Assembly: GCA_030340625.1 (NCBI GenBank)
Contig: JAOPHQ010004291.1
Location: 75,001-139,000, forward strand
DNA length: 64,000 nt
Reading direction: 5' to 3'
DNA from: Merluccius polli
Lineage: Eukaryota; Chordata; Actinopteri; Gadiformes; Merlucciidae
A program made the translations under genes and the position numbers. This document shows positions 23,677 to 35,679 of this stretch, one piece after another; within the stretch, counting starts at the first letter, position 1; each line of letters begins with the position of its first letter. The notes below the pieces were generated by a model that was given only the letters and a program-made list of their open reading frames with translations, was not told where the DNA came from and searched no databases.

Positions 23677-24595
23677 CCATGGAGAGGGCAGTGTTTTGTC
23701 AGGGTTCATGTCCATTTAGACTCACTGAAATGACATGAATTATTCTACATGAATGTTGATTGTTGATATACCATCATATATTCCAAACATAAATGAATGA
23801 ATGGCCTTAAATAAGTAACGTTTCAAAGATTATCTAGCATAGATGTTACCTTTTCCTTAAACACCAATGCAATCATTGCTGGCTAGCTAGCTAGTTAATT
23901 CACTCAAGTGAAACTAACTAGCCGGCATCATGATGGATGGCCGCTGTTTAACGGAGCGCGACCGCAATGAGCTGTTGGTCAGATGATGACTGGGGATGAA
24001 TGATATTGAACTAGCAGCAGTCCACTATGCAGCTCTCTAGTTACCTGGATCACGCTTCACATGGATTCAGGTGCTGCCTGTCGCTGCAGGTCCTGGTGCT
24101 GATCCTGGTCCTGGCGCTGCCTCAAGTTGTTGACATAATAAGAGTTTGTATATCGACAAGATCATCCACTTCCCCACCCACACAAGCGATGACGCGGTGA
24201 TCAGATGCGCAATACAATGTCATATTCAGGCCATTATTTCACGACTTTTATTATATACACCTCGGAAAAAATTCCGAGGTCCGGACCTTGGTGACCTCAA
24301 TGGTGGGTACGGCCCTGTGTACAAGGCCTTACCAAAGCCAGTCCGTGAGACCAGGAAGTACCTCAGGCCACAAAGCTAATGGTATGAATCAGCCATCTGT
24401 GAACATGCATGTCTATACCATCCAACAACATAAAGCCTCCAGAAAGAATAGCAAAGGTGATGAAGAATAACTTATTTTAGGACACTTATTGAAAGCAAAG
24501 TATTTGATTTAATTAAGGCATGATCATGGGAAGACACATGGGAGCATTTACCAAGCATCTTCAATGAGACAATGGGTGGACATGATTCACGTAGG

Positions 24596-25176
24596 TGTTG
24601 TGAGAAGCAGTTTCTCTTGAAACTCTTACTCACGCGTGTTCTTTAATGAAGCGATAGAAGAAGTTGTTTAGCTTTAAGAAATAATCAGTTTTATTGTTAA
24701 CACCAGTATAATGTGCAGAGTTTTACAGATATATCTGGGTCCTACTACGTTTCCCTGACCGAACAACAAAGTGTGTGTGTGTCAGTTCACGAAGTCTGAG
24801 CACCAACTATCCCTGACCCAGGAAGTTATATACACAAACAGTGAAAACGTCATAAAGGGCTGGCTGTTGACGTCTTCCCCCCTCGTCCTTGTGGTGTCTG
24901 GCTCCAGCGCCAGATTGTCGCCTCCGGGTATTCTCTAAAAGATTCTTTACACATACAGCGACAATCCTGCCTGTTTTTCGCCATCATCTGACCTCACTAT
25001 CTACTCCACACATGTAACCAACAACGCACTCATTCCGATCCTGAGGAGCTCCCCCCATGCTTACATGCCTCTGCTCATAGCTCATGACTCTGTCCTTCGT
25101 CTGCAGACAGGCACCGAGGTTAGTGTGACCCTAGTTATTGGTCATATGGTAGATATAAAATATAACCATACCTTTA
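24596..25176 (-). repeat. 3' LTR of the provirus
   Basis: 581 bp, read on the minus strand from TAAAGGTATGG to CTTCTCACAACA, with AATAAAACTGATTATTTC as polyadenylation region. It differs from the 5' LTR by a few substitutions and a short indel (CATGACTCTGTCC here, CATGTCC there), so the insertion is moderately young. Confidence 0.9.
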
Positions 25177-25391
25177 ATCCTTCTCTTGGTCTCATCTAAA
25201 CTGAGACCACATATGAAAATTTGGAAAAAATTGTACTCCTCCTTCTCTTGGGCTCAGAAAAACTGAGCCCATAAAATATAAAATTTGGAAATTCTGCTAC
25301 TCCTTAAAAATATTAAATTTGTGGTTCTCTGTGTTTCTCCACACTTATTAGATTTATAGCATAATGGCAAGACCATAATTATGTTTTAGCA

Positions 25392-25970
25392 TTAAAGGTC
25401 TCATCTCATCGTTTTTTCATTAATTTTGCGGTGGTCTCTAGTGTTAATAAATACCCTCAGTACCGGTTTTGGTAAAAAAAAATGCTCTGCCGCGCCTGTT
25501 TCATGCTGTTTTAGTTTGGTGGGGGAGGTGGGGGGGGGCGAACGACACGATTTCGCCTCTCATCATGAATATGCATGACATGCTAATGAACTCGCCTCTG
25601 GTTGGCTAACAGCACTGTGACGCTACCTCCAGTGCGCAGTGAGGATTTTTCCGCTCCATATTCAACTAGTGCGAGACGAGTTGAGAATCGCGACTGTGCT
25701 GTTGCACAGTCCTGCTACTTCCTGACTTTCGGTGGGCGGTAGCGGAGGCGAGGCCATGAATACTAATTCACGGACTGACGTCAATCCGTGGGGCTTTTCT
25801 CATCCGCTGATTTTTCTCAGTGTTTTTTTCTCTGTTCTTTCATTGCCAAATACAGGCAATGGGGGTAGAAGAACGTTTTCACGCGCAGCACGCACATGCA
25901 ACTCGGTGAGACCTATAGTATTTCAACGAAAACAAGTATTAAACTGTTTCTCGCGGAATGAGACCTTTAA
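25392..25970. mobile_element. TTAA-flanked MITE inside the provirus
   Basis: TTAA at 25392-25395 and 25967-25970 bracket 571 bp starting AGGTCTCATCTCAT and ending GAATGAGACCT. The ends are inverted repeats and TTAA points to a piggyBac/Kolobok-type mechanism. It separates the integrase region from the 3' LTR. Confidence 0.72.
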
Positions 25971-26379
25971 ATGTAAGGGTAAATTTATAAATTTCTCCCA
26001 AATATCTCCCACATATCCCCCCTTTGGGACTTACAAAGTCCCAAAAAACTACCAATTTAGTATAATTTTCCCCTCTCCCTGGAGAATCATATGAGACTCA
26101 ACCTGTTAAGTATGTTAGGATAAAAAGATTACCAAATGCGAAATACTTTATAAGTGTTGAACCCTTCAATTCATGCATATCAAAATAAAATTCACGCAAT
26201 ATTAAATCAAACAAAAAAAAATCACACAATATAAATCAACAAATTTAAACTTAAAAACTCCTTCCGGGCATGGATGTATCTTGAATGATTGAAATGATCT
26301 TCATGTATTGGTGGGCTGCAAGCATGTGGGGGGTTTTGGGCATTCATTGTTGTTTCTGTTCGTCGTCGCCATTGTCAGG

Positions 26380-26570
26380 CCCTGCACTCTTCCAAGGCCG
26401 CAGATTCGGGGTCAGGCTCACATGGAGAGGTTACCAGCACAATCACATGTGAGCCTCCTCAAGACCGGGTTTGACCCAGCACTCCTCCAAAGACGTGTAT
26501 CCGGGGTCCGGCTCACATGGAGAGGTTACCAGCACGATCACATGTGAGCCTCCTCAAGACCGGGTTAGAC
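26380..26570. repeat. tandem duplication of about 115 bp in the provirus
   Basis: Two direct copies containing GGCTCACATGGAGAGGTTAC and CACATGTGAGCCTCCTCAAG, about 115 bp apart. Confidence 0.8.
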
Positions 26571-27063
26571 CCAGGTGGGTCCAACCTTCCATCTGGATGG
26601 TTGTTGTCGCAGCCTCCGCTTGTCATGAGGCTGCTGCTCCTGGCTGGGCTGGGTCTGTGCCTGGGATGGTTGGTCTATGGTGGGTACACCTGCACCCAGC
26701 TCCTCCTTGTGGTCCTCCCTCGTCTTGGGTTGAGCGGCTTTGGTGCAGTGGTTGAGGTGGTACCAGGTGGAACTCCCTTCCACCTCGGTGATGGTTGGTG
26801 TCGCATTGGTGACCTTGTATGGTCCTTCACACCTCAGGTACAACTGGTCACCTGGCTCCACCCCCCTTGGTGGTTCTTTCTCCAGCTCTGGATCTGTTTC
26901 TCCCCGGGTCTGCTCCCAACATGTCAGGTTCCCTGGAAGCTCTGATCGTAGCAGAACCTCTGTCATGGAATTGTTTCCACACAACTGTAGGGGCTATAAC
27001 AATCAAAGCAAAACATACAACTACACCAAGCCACCCCATCTTGTTTTCTGGGCGGCACATCAT
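26565..27063 (-). pseudogene. integrase C-terminal region remnant
   Basis: The minus strand reads GDQLYLRCEGPYKVTNATP and VEGSSTWYHLNHCTKA, the signature of the C-terminal DNA-binding domain of gammaretrovirus-type integrase (an EGPY..V..ATPT..VEG...WYHLNH pattern). The fragment is out of register with the catalytic-core fragment upstream, so pol is broken. Confidence 0.82.
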
Positions 27064-27554
27064 TATTTATCATTATAATACTACCAAGATAAAATGATTA
27101 TATACGAAAAATGTAAATGTAAATACGCTGAATAGCCTCTGACTCTACACTCGTGTGTTAGCAAAGCTAATAAAGTAAAAATGTATCACTCTTCTTCCTC
27201 TTGTCAGTCTAAGGCTACTCTCTTACACTCCCTTTTACGTCTCCCCGGGTCCTTGCCGGTGGGTCAGATGCTCCGCATAGTGACCAACGATACCAGGTGT
27301 CACCTTTGCTCTGACCCCCTCCTCTTGATGACCTTTAGCAACACCCACTCGGTGTCTTTCGGGGCCGGTGCCTGCTCTGCACCTCCTTGGATTACTGCCA
27401 CCTGTTTGGAAAAGGCTGCAACCAGTGCCGTTAGTTGATCATAGTATGGCTTGAGTTCACTAAACTCCTTGTTGACATTAAAGCTAGTGGAAGGGCTTCT
27501 ATCTGAGTTTACTGTGTGCACATATTTCACCAATCTTTCCCTTCAGTGTCTGGT

Positions 27555-27833
27555 TCATCCTTTCGACCTTGCCTTGAGACGATGGTAGACATAACCTAAT
27601 CGCTGTTTGATGTGTGACTGCTGCACCACACTTTTCACAGTTTTCCGAATGAAAGCTGATCTATTGTCTGATCTATTTTCTAATTGAATTTCACACCTTG
27701 GCATGGTTTTTCTAGATAAGAACTTGATTACAATAGTCACACTTTGATCTTTTATTGGGGCTGTTTCTACCCAATTGCTGAATCTGTCATTGACTACTAG
27801 CATGTACCTTTTACCATATACACTTTTGATCAT
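27555..27833 (-). pseudogene. integrase catalytic-core remnant
   Basis: The minus strand reads KRYMLVVNDRFSNWVETAP and later SDNRSAFI, which fit the first and second acidic residues of the D,D(35)E core. The second block has SDNRS where the family has SDNGS. Changes around IQLEN and the stop at the end show decay. Confidence 0.8.
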
Positions 27834-28662
27834 ATCAACATAGTCTAAGACCTGAATTTCGAATTTGAATCAAGTTTATTGCCAAGTAGGATTGTTTTTC
27901 TTTCGTTGTTTTCTGCACATGCTTCACCATCATAGAGCTAATTATCAATCATTGTTTGCAAGTATGGTGACCAACAATCTTGTTTTCTGATTTTAACCCT
28001 TGTTTTCTGATTTTAAACCTTGTTTTCTGATTTTAAACCTTGTTTACTGATTCCCTTCATTACCACCCCCCTTGCGCCATGGTCAAAACCATGCGCATCT
28101 TTAATGAGCCTTGTAACAACCAGGTAGGTGCAACAAAATGTCCATGAGCACCGTGCCATGCACTATCAATGTCTGATTATGATTTTCCAATTCCTCGTTT
28201 GAGACTTAAGTTAGCTAAATAATTACCTTCTGCCTTTAAGGTGCTATGCCCTTTAACCTCAACTACAGCCAATCTAGTAGAAAGGGAAATTGCAACCAGT
28301 AAATCCTAAACCTAAATGTTGATACGATATGGGTTTACCATCAACCGCTTTTAAACCACGCTGTTACCAATTTTACCAAATCATGCACTATACCGAAAAA
28401 CAAAACGCAAATCCTTATACCTTCTCTTAAGAGTTTAAACAAATGACCTGTCCTAGTTATTGCCACATATTCACTGCTTAAGCCGACATGTCTGGAATCT
28501 ATCCCATACTCCACCTTTCAACCCAAATAGTTTCTCCTTGGATGGTTTCATCTTCTCGTCACTCTATGATTGAGTGAGTCAGTGTGACTTTGCCAAGTAA
28601 TCGTGACTGTGCCTGCCTTAGGTCGTCCCGAGGTTTCAAGGTGGGATCTTACCCGTCATAGG

Positions 28663-28986
28663 CTATCCAGCCTTCCGTACTGGCCTGTTGCAGGATGCCA
28701 TGTGTGGGGATAAATCCCTTCTGATTCTCATGTTCAGCCCATAGGATAGGTGGATGTGGAGGAGTAGAGACAGATATCTATGACAGCTATCCATGCAGTC
28801 GTATGTATGCGTAATGGAGACACCATACGTCGTTGATGCTGTAATTGTGACGCAGCGGTGGACGAAGCTAACAAATAAAAATTTCCAACACAGCATAACA
28901 GCATTAGGTGTTGGCGTTTGCAAGGTAAACCCAATTCTTCCCAATGTCAATAAACAATCTAGCTTGTGCATTAGATCCCTTCCCAA
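28663..28986 (-). pseudogene. possible protease/RT-junction remnant
   Basis: A short minus-strand frame starts MGRDLMHKLDCLL, similar to the GRD-L-KL segment at the end of retroviral protease. Less than 1 kb separates it from the integrase core, too little for a whole reverse transcriptase and RNase H, so a large deletion is likely. Confidence 0.4.
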
Positions 28987-29817
28987 CAGATTGCTGAAGT
29001 ACTTTTAATTATCACTTTAACCAGGTCATTGCAAATGTTCAGAGAACATTTGTCTGACCCAAAGAATTTGTCAATTAAACACATAAAACACAAACCACTA
29101 AAACAAAGACTAAACAACCTGCAATCTATTTCAACAAAACACATGGAAAGCAAGATATGGCTCGCCATGACAACAGAGGTGGGACTTATACCACGCAATC
29201 CACTCTCCCCCCCTTGGGGACACACTTCCCGGTAGACTCTGGCAACCCAGAACAAACTTTCTTTTAACTATTTCAACACCACACTATGGAGGTATTCTAA
29301 GCAACCAAATGATGGACTTATTTTATTGCTACATACGCAACATTGCGTATCAGTTTCTTTTAATATTGTAATAACTACCGCACTCCCGCAGGGTCCTTTT
29401 AGGGCGGGTCCCTCCCTCAGTTTGGTGAGGGGGGAATTTCCCTGAACTCTTGACCGAGTCCCCAGCGCTGGTTGACCCCTGGACTTCTGTGGACGAGCGG
29501 TAGAGGAGATAACTTCTGATTTAAATGAATAGTGCCCAACTTAACTGAGCTGTTGGTCTGCTAATTGTCCCACAAAACACTAAAACCCTTTTATACACAT
29601 TTATAAAACAAATACACAGAGAAAACAAATCAACCGAAAACACAGAAACAAATCACAGACACTAATACATAATTGATCTCTACATGTGCACTTTCTATGT
29701 CCCAACATATCCTTAAATGTTCTAATGATCACAGCGCTTTCTTTATTTATATTTTAGTCTAACCCCTCTATGTCTGTTATCCCCCTGGACATACTGAGCT
29801 GGTTGTCCCTTTACCAC

Positions 29818-29887
29818 TTTGTTTTGTAAGGCAACCTTGTGTTTTTTGGAAAGGCACCTTCAAATAAAATGTATTATCATTATTATC
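29818..29887 (+). mobile_element. LINE (L2-like) tail fragment in the provirus
   Basis: Ends CAAATAAAATGTATTATCAT then ATTATC, the same 3' end as the LINE at 11157-12862 (AAAATAAAATGTATTATTAT). Only the last 70 bp were inserted. Confidence 0.6.
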
Positions 29888-30689
29888 TCCTCTCCTCTTT
29901 CTCTTCTAGTGCTGCTCTCCACTTCAACTTTGTTCCCCAACTTTGCTTTCCCTCTTCTGCCTTGTGCCTTTCTAACTCTCTTAACACAGTCCTCTCGGCC
30001 TCCGCCAGATAGGGCAACAATTTGTCCTGCTTCTCATCTCCAGGTATCTGTCCCTTCTCCTGGAGCCACATCCAGGTCACCTCGTGACCCTCCATTATCT
30101 TCCCTGTGTATTCGGTGTACACCCACTAACCAATTGGAGCGTGATTTGTTTCCATTGCTCTCCTATGGTGTCCCCAGGACACCCCCACATTCTTTGAACT
30201 CTCTGATAAGTTCCCCGTCCATTTTTCATACACTATCTTAACCAGTACACACTTAATCAACAAAAAATGTTGATACACATACAGGGTCGGTGTGAATGAC
30301 TCACGGTCTGCTCTCTGCACGAAATATTGCCGAGTGAGACAACCTTCTAGGCTGAAAATCTTTCAGTCCGGTCTCACTCAAGCTCCGTGCAGAGACTTTT
30401 AGACACACTTTCCCCGTATCCAACCACCCGTTTTCCCCACAGAAAATATTTTCAATTTTTATTGTTTTAATACCCCACAGAACAGGCGTTAGACGAGACT
30501 TATGAGAATCTCACGAAAAGTCTAACCCCTGGAACCACCCACACAATACACAATATTTACATAACCATCCTTTTCAACAGTTTCCCATTCAACACGTTCG
30601 ACTATTATGTTCAAATGTTTGCATTGCAATATCGTATGAACTCAGGCTATTTGTACCCCTGGCGCTACCTTTTCGCTAGTACAAACTAT

Positions 30690-31085
30690 TTTAGTGCCGA
30701 CTCGAACGGTCACGGGAAAGGCTCCCCTTGGGTTACTCTGGCTTTATTTTATTTATTCTCCCCCTCTCAGAGTTCCCTCTTCTGGTCTTGAAAGGAACCA
30801 GCTACCTTGGGGTCGTATGGACCCTCTTTTCCTCTGCCAATTTATATACTATGGCGAGGACGGGGCGGAATTTAAACCGCTGGATCTTTGTGGGGCTCTT
30901 CCTCCCCAACAGGCTTCCATCCCTCGGGCGGTCTCTGCTCGTGCGCATACACGGCAGGTCCCCTTTTGGCTTTTTAGTGCCGTCTCTAAAGGTCACGGGA
31001 AAAGATACCCTTGGGCTACTCCGATGACTCCCTCTCAGAGCTCCCTCTTCTGGTTTTGAAAGGAACCCGCAACCTTGGGGTCCCC
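30690..31085. repeat. direct duplication in the provirus 5' region
   Basis: Two imperfect copies: TTTAGTGCCG...GGTCACGGGAAA...CTTGGGTTACTC at 30690-30740, repeated at 30975-31025, and CTCAGAGTTCCCTCTTCTGG at 30767 repeated near 31034. The copies lie about 280 bp apart and leave no gag frame intact. Confidence 0.65.
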
Positions 31086-31267
31086 TATGTTGCACACTAT
31101 ACTGGTTTAAACTATGTCTAGGACGAGTATCCCACGTGACTTCAAAACAGTTTTGACAATGCCCAATTGCAGAATTTTGTTATAACAGGCTTCTGCTTAC
31201 CTTTTTTATGTGGCCATGTTTCGCTGTCACTCAGTCCTCTCGTCCGTTGTGTCACTTCTTCATCTTC

Positions 31268-31285
31268 ATCACGTCGGGGTCACCA
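31268..31285 (-). other. primer binding site, tRNA-Trp type
   Basis: Read on the minus strand, TGGTGACCCCGACGTGAT follows the 5' LTR after two bases. It is complementary to the 3' end of vertebrate tRNA-Trp including CCA, as recalled for tRNA-Trp (ATCACGTCGGGGTCA-CCA). All 18 bases fit. Confidence 0.85.
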
Positions 31286-31287
31286 AT

Positions 31288-31862
31288 TGTTGTGAGAAGC
31301 AGTTTCTCTTGAAACTCTTACTCACGCGTGTTCTTTAATGAAGCGATAGAAGAAGTTGTTTAGCTTTAAGAAATAATCAGTTTTATTGTTAACACCAGTA
31401 TAATGTGCAGAGTTTTACAGATATATCTGGGTCCCACTACGTTTCCCTGACTGAACAACAAAGTGTGTGTGTGTCAGTTCACGAAGTCTGAGCACCAACT
31501 ATCCCTGACCCAGGAAGTTATATACACAAACAGTGAAAACGTCATAAAGGGCTGGCTGTTGACGTCTTCCCCCCTCGTCCTTGTGGTGTCTGGCTCCAGC
31601 GCCAGATTGTCGCCTCTGGGTATTATCTAAAAGATTCTTTACACGTACAGCGACAATCCTGCCTGTTTTTCGCCATCATCTGACCTCACTATCTACTCCA
31701 CACATGTAACCAACAACGCACTCATTCCGATCCTGAGGAGCTGCCCCCATGCTTACATGCCTCTGCTCATAGCTCATGTCCTTCGTCTGCAGACAGGCAC
31801 CGAGGTTAGTGTGACCCTAGTTATTGGTCATATGGTAGATATAAAATATAACCATACCTTTA
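31288..31862 (-). repeat. 5' LTR of the provirus
   Basis: 575 bp, a direct repeat of 24596-25176. It ends, on the minus strand, in CTTCTCACAACA directly upstream of the primer binding site. Confidence 0.9.
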
Positions 31863-32381
31863 TAGGGAAACTTTCACTTTGTGGCCAGTAACGTCAAAGG
31901 TGCAAAAACAAAAGGTGAGCGGAGTGACCATCGTGGAGAGTTAAGTGTTGGCCATGGCTGTGGTCAGCCAAGGTGGGAGAGGTCAAGTTGATTTGCATTA
32001 CATTATGGGGGGGGGGGGGGTAGACATGTCTGCAAGGACTCTAGACAACTAAAGGAATTCACACAATAAAGAAGTGAGTAGATTAGTATGGCATAGCATA
32101 GCACTAGACTTTGTGGCTACAGTGACAATGTGAATGCCAATTAACTTAACAGGTTAAATTGGGGGAAGGAAGGGAGATACTCTCCCCGATACTTCATACA
32201 AAGGCTTATTTAATTAACTAAATACTAAAGGACAGTTACTTATTCTATGTGGTGTATAATTCATAAGTTCCACAACAAAAGGCGATTTGCTGATCTGTTG
32301 TGTCATGTTTTTTTGCAGGTTCAACAATCACACCTTGATGAAAGAGGATGATCTTTACTGAAAGGATATCACATATGTTAA

Positions 32382-32687
32382 TGTGGCAGTTGCTCCCGCC
32401 ACACGCCACCTTAGTGGCTTTGCTGGGCCCTCCGACACACAGGACACAGGTAGACGTTGAGTTGAAGAACACATTTATTGGAGATGGTGAGATGTAATAC
32501 GCCGAGCAGATGGTACATGCTGCCATGACAGTGTCTCTCTCCTGAGTGTGTGTGGTGATAGCTGGTTTATCCTGGGTGCCATGATTGCTCTGCACCACAG
32601 GTGTACAGCCCTACCCAGCCCAGAGTCTTATCAGTCTGACTGGGGTCAGGTGAGGCTGTAGACCAGATATAAACCACACAGTCCACA
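32382..32687 (-). mobile_element. solo LTR, copy 5
   Basis: 306 bp, starting TGTGGCAGTTGCTCCC and ending ACACAGTCCACA on the plus strand, with GTTAA on both sides (32377-32381, 32688-32692). This exact 5-bp duplication and the TGTGG...CCACA ends define the family boundaries best. Confidence 0.85.
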
Positions 32688-34081
32688 GTTAACAACTTAA
32701 CAGGAGCCACTTATTACAGGTACTGGTTCTTCAGCTCTCTGTACCTCCTTCGGCGTCCTCCTACATTCTGCACATGCTCCGCTGGTCAGGCATAGTAATC
32801 AAACAGGCAAATACAATTGCTTTTTGCTGATATCATTACATGTTTTGGAGATCATCAAATAAATAAAACAAGCTAGCAACTTATTTCACAGGTGTCAGTG
32901 TTTCTATATCTTCAACCTTTACACAGAGCTTCAGCGTTAGCAGCCCTACCTGCATGTTCCACTTTTTTGACCTGACCAATGGAGAAGCAGCTTGCACCCA
33001 CACCTGCCAGGTCCTGTCTGTGGTTTGAAGCAATTGAAACCCTCTCTGGAAGCAGTCTGGATTTGTGTGCACACTGCGCTCCTCTCCCAACCGAGACGTC
33101 TGTCTGTACCGCCTGCGAACCTGCTCATCAATCTATTCCACTGCCATTCATTCGATATTCACGTTTGTGAAACGGAAATGTGAATATCTGGATGGTCTCA
33201 CAAGGCTACGGGTATACAAACATTTTGACAATATTCCGATCTACATAAACTTCATTAAATTATTTTCCTGGAACAAATAATATTTAATATCCATAATGCG
33301 CAACACGCCTGGCCTGACGTGCCATTATGTCCATTAAAAACAGAAAAAAACCTGAATAAATCTCTACTCCTACTGTGAAGCGACAGTCCAGCAGGTGCTG
33401 CCTGCAGGTGTGGGGCTGTCTGATGGCAGAAGGTGCCCTCAACGTCTCCCTCCTGATGATGCAGGGGTGGTGGATGTCCTGAATGGTATTGTCTTCTCCC
33501 TTTTACTCTCCTCTCCACCACTGCATACAACCCATTAATTGTTCTTGCCCTAGTGCTGTCTTCACAGCCTAACCACAATGGAGAGAAGAGCAGTGGCTAC
33601 CAGCGTCTGGTCTAGAAAGTCAGCAGTAGTGTGGTATGCAGACTTGACCCCAGCCTCCTCAACAAAATGACAAACAGTATGTCATGAGGTCTGTCCCAAG
33701 TCACAATGTCTGTCCTTGTCACGATGTCTGATGTAGTTTTTTCCTCCTACACATAGGGCATTTAAAAGGAAATTAAGTCAGTTGGAGCTTGTAATTGCTT
33801 CCTTAGTGAGATCCGTGTCCTCCTGTCTTTTTAGGCATCTGATTCTGTGAGTTGCTGAATGTTTGCTTGTATGTTGTTTGAAACGTTGTATTGCTGCCGT
33901 CTTGGCCAGGGCTCCCTGGAAAAAGATCTTGTAATCTCAATTGGTCTCACCTGGTTGAATAAAAGTTGATTTAATAAATAACATTGAAACAGCTCCTGGC
34001 CACAGTATCAAAGTAGAGGACACTTCTTCGTACACTTCCTGCCTTGCTCTCTTCTCAAACTAATAATGTGGCATGGGAGCG

Positions 34082-34304
34082 AGTGTCCCTCTCCCCCACA
34101 CAGTAGCCTATCAGAGGTCCCTCTCCCCCTCCACAGTAGCCTATCAGAGGTCCCTCTCCCCCACACAGTAGCCTATCAGAGGTCCCTCTCCCCCACACAG
34201 TAGCCTATCAGAGGTCCCTCTCCCCCACACAGTAGCCTATCAGAGGTCTCTCTCCCCCTCCACAGTAGCCTATCAGAGGTCCCTCTCCCCATCCACAGTA
34301 GCCT
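34082..34304. repeat. minisatellite, about 32-bp unit
   Basis: Six to seven copies of CCCTCTCCCCCACACAGTAG followed by CCTATCAGAGGT, with CCTCC and CATCC variants. Confidence 0.92.
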
Positions 34305-34789
34305 GTAGATCTAAAATCAAGCGCTATAGAAGAGTGTTCACTAGTTAGCGCGCCACTGGCCAACCTGGTGGTGCTGAGGCTCTAGAGATGCGCATCCTCT
34401 AGAGATGCACATCGCCAGCGTCGTTGGCGAGTGCATTTCTGTTTACGTAATTGAATTCATTGTCGGATGGTGATTTCAGTCTATCGCTCATATGACGTTT
34501 GGAAATGTTGGATTCGAAGTCCCGCTTTATATTGGTTTAGACCGACATAAGAGACACAACAGACAACAGACTGTTGTGCAGCGGCGTATGGAAACAAATT
34601 GAATGTACTGTGTATGAAAAATGATGATACCGGGGAGGACTGCAGGACTAGGCATTAAACAGCTTAGCGAGGGCTGACTCCCCACCACATCCTATAACAA
34701 CACTAGAACAGCCCCTATACCACATCCTCTAATACTGCGTTGCGATGCGTACTAATAACAAGAAATATAGAAAAAAAGATTGGAAAAGA

Positions 34790-34915
34790 CACGAAGAGCA
34801 ACTCTGGCAAGCTGCCGCCCGGGTGCTAGAGGTCAAGCCGAGGATCCAACCCAGTACCTTTCCGGTTAGGAGCCACCAGCCACTACACCATCCTGCCCAC
34901 ATGCAATATCCATCC
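34790..34915 (-). repeat. tRNA-derived SINE fragment
   Basis: The minus strand has GATGGTGTAGTGGCTGGTGG (A-box like) and GGGTTGGATCCT (B-box like, 34841-34852). It is spaced like a tRNA-derived SINE head. The body is short. Confidence 0.5.
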
Positions 34916-35679
34916 AGAAGGTCTGGGCCCATTGAGGTTGCTGGGGCAGATAAACTCCATCCACAGAGATGGCACCTTCAGGCCAAGTAGTCAACACCAT
35001 CACAAAGAAGGCTAAATTGGCTTCAGTTTGGTTCAGTTTGATGCCCTCCTTGCTGGTACAGAGGACGAGGGGAGCATAGCCTGGCCAATCGACCTGCTGA
35101 GCTCGGCAAAGTGGTTTTGAACTCCCACACACACATGCATACTTTTGTCTGTTTCCTATCAGGCAGAGACAAATGTCAAGCTGGGTTTTGTGTCGTGTCC
35201 CGGGAAAAAAAGCACTTAGTTGATTTGAAATGGGAATTGGCTCTTTTATCTGCTAGCAAAATGAGCACTTTCATATGAGCTCATATATTCATATGAGCTC
35301 ATATTGATATGAGCTTGTCGGATCCAATTTCAACACAAGCATAAAAAAATATGTAACTGTCCACAATACTGTCTGGAGGCTCAATCGAAAATAAAATGTA
35401 TTTACAGTTAGAATTTGTACCCATTGGCAAATGAAATAATCTTGACCAAACATCGAAGATAACACAGACAACACTGTATGATCTTCATACAGTACATCTC
35501 ATTCACACATCATCTGTCTCCTGGCAGAACGCTGCAGTTTGTTGTGTTTGGTTGCGTCATCAAACCTTCTTACTTTTTGCACTTGGCAATTATGATCACT
35601 GACTCTCTGATTCCTGTGATCGTTCCCCTCTGGACTCTTATACTTGTGTCACAATCACTTTAAATTTGACCAGCATTGC

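Larger units (their letters stand above)
16459..24595. other. spacer between adora1 and the provirus
   Basis: Eight kilobases with no recognisable gene. It holds a LINE fragment, a solo LTR, MITEs, a perfect hairpin, a (TG)n tract and one candidate conserved noncoding segment (separate entries). The remaining frames are short and lack family motifs. Confidence 0.6.
24596..31862 (-). mobile_element. endogenous retrovirus (degraded provirus)
   Basis: A 7.27-kb provirus on the minus strand. Two near-identical LTRs bound it, with TAGG on both outer sides (24592-24595, 31863-31866), a 4-bp duplication as in gammaretrovirus-like elements. Inside the 5' LTR is a primer site complementary to tRNA-Trp. 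A purine-rich AAGAGAAGGA precedes the 3' LTR. Integrase-like blocks are at 27555-27833 and 26565-27063, and a possible protease fragment near 28.7-29.0 kb. Frames are broken throughout and no envelope gene is recognisable. About 1.4 kb lies between integrase and the 3' LTR, of which 0.6 kb is a later MITE. It cannot encode full proteins as it stands. Confidence 0.88.

Noticed and set aside
24259..24282. ACCTCGGAA/TTCCGAGGT hairpin as a terminator
   Set aside because: Intrinsic terminators of this kind are bacterial; here it is only a short inverted repeat.
26308..27097. Several plus-strand frames
   Set aside because: Antisense of the provirus integrase region, which has family motifs on the minus strand.
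28663..29235. Intact retroviral protease gene
   Set aside because: Only a short GRDL-KL match; the rest of the frame does not resemble the family.
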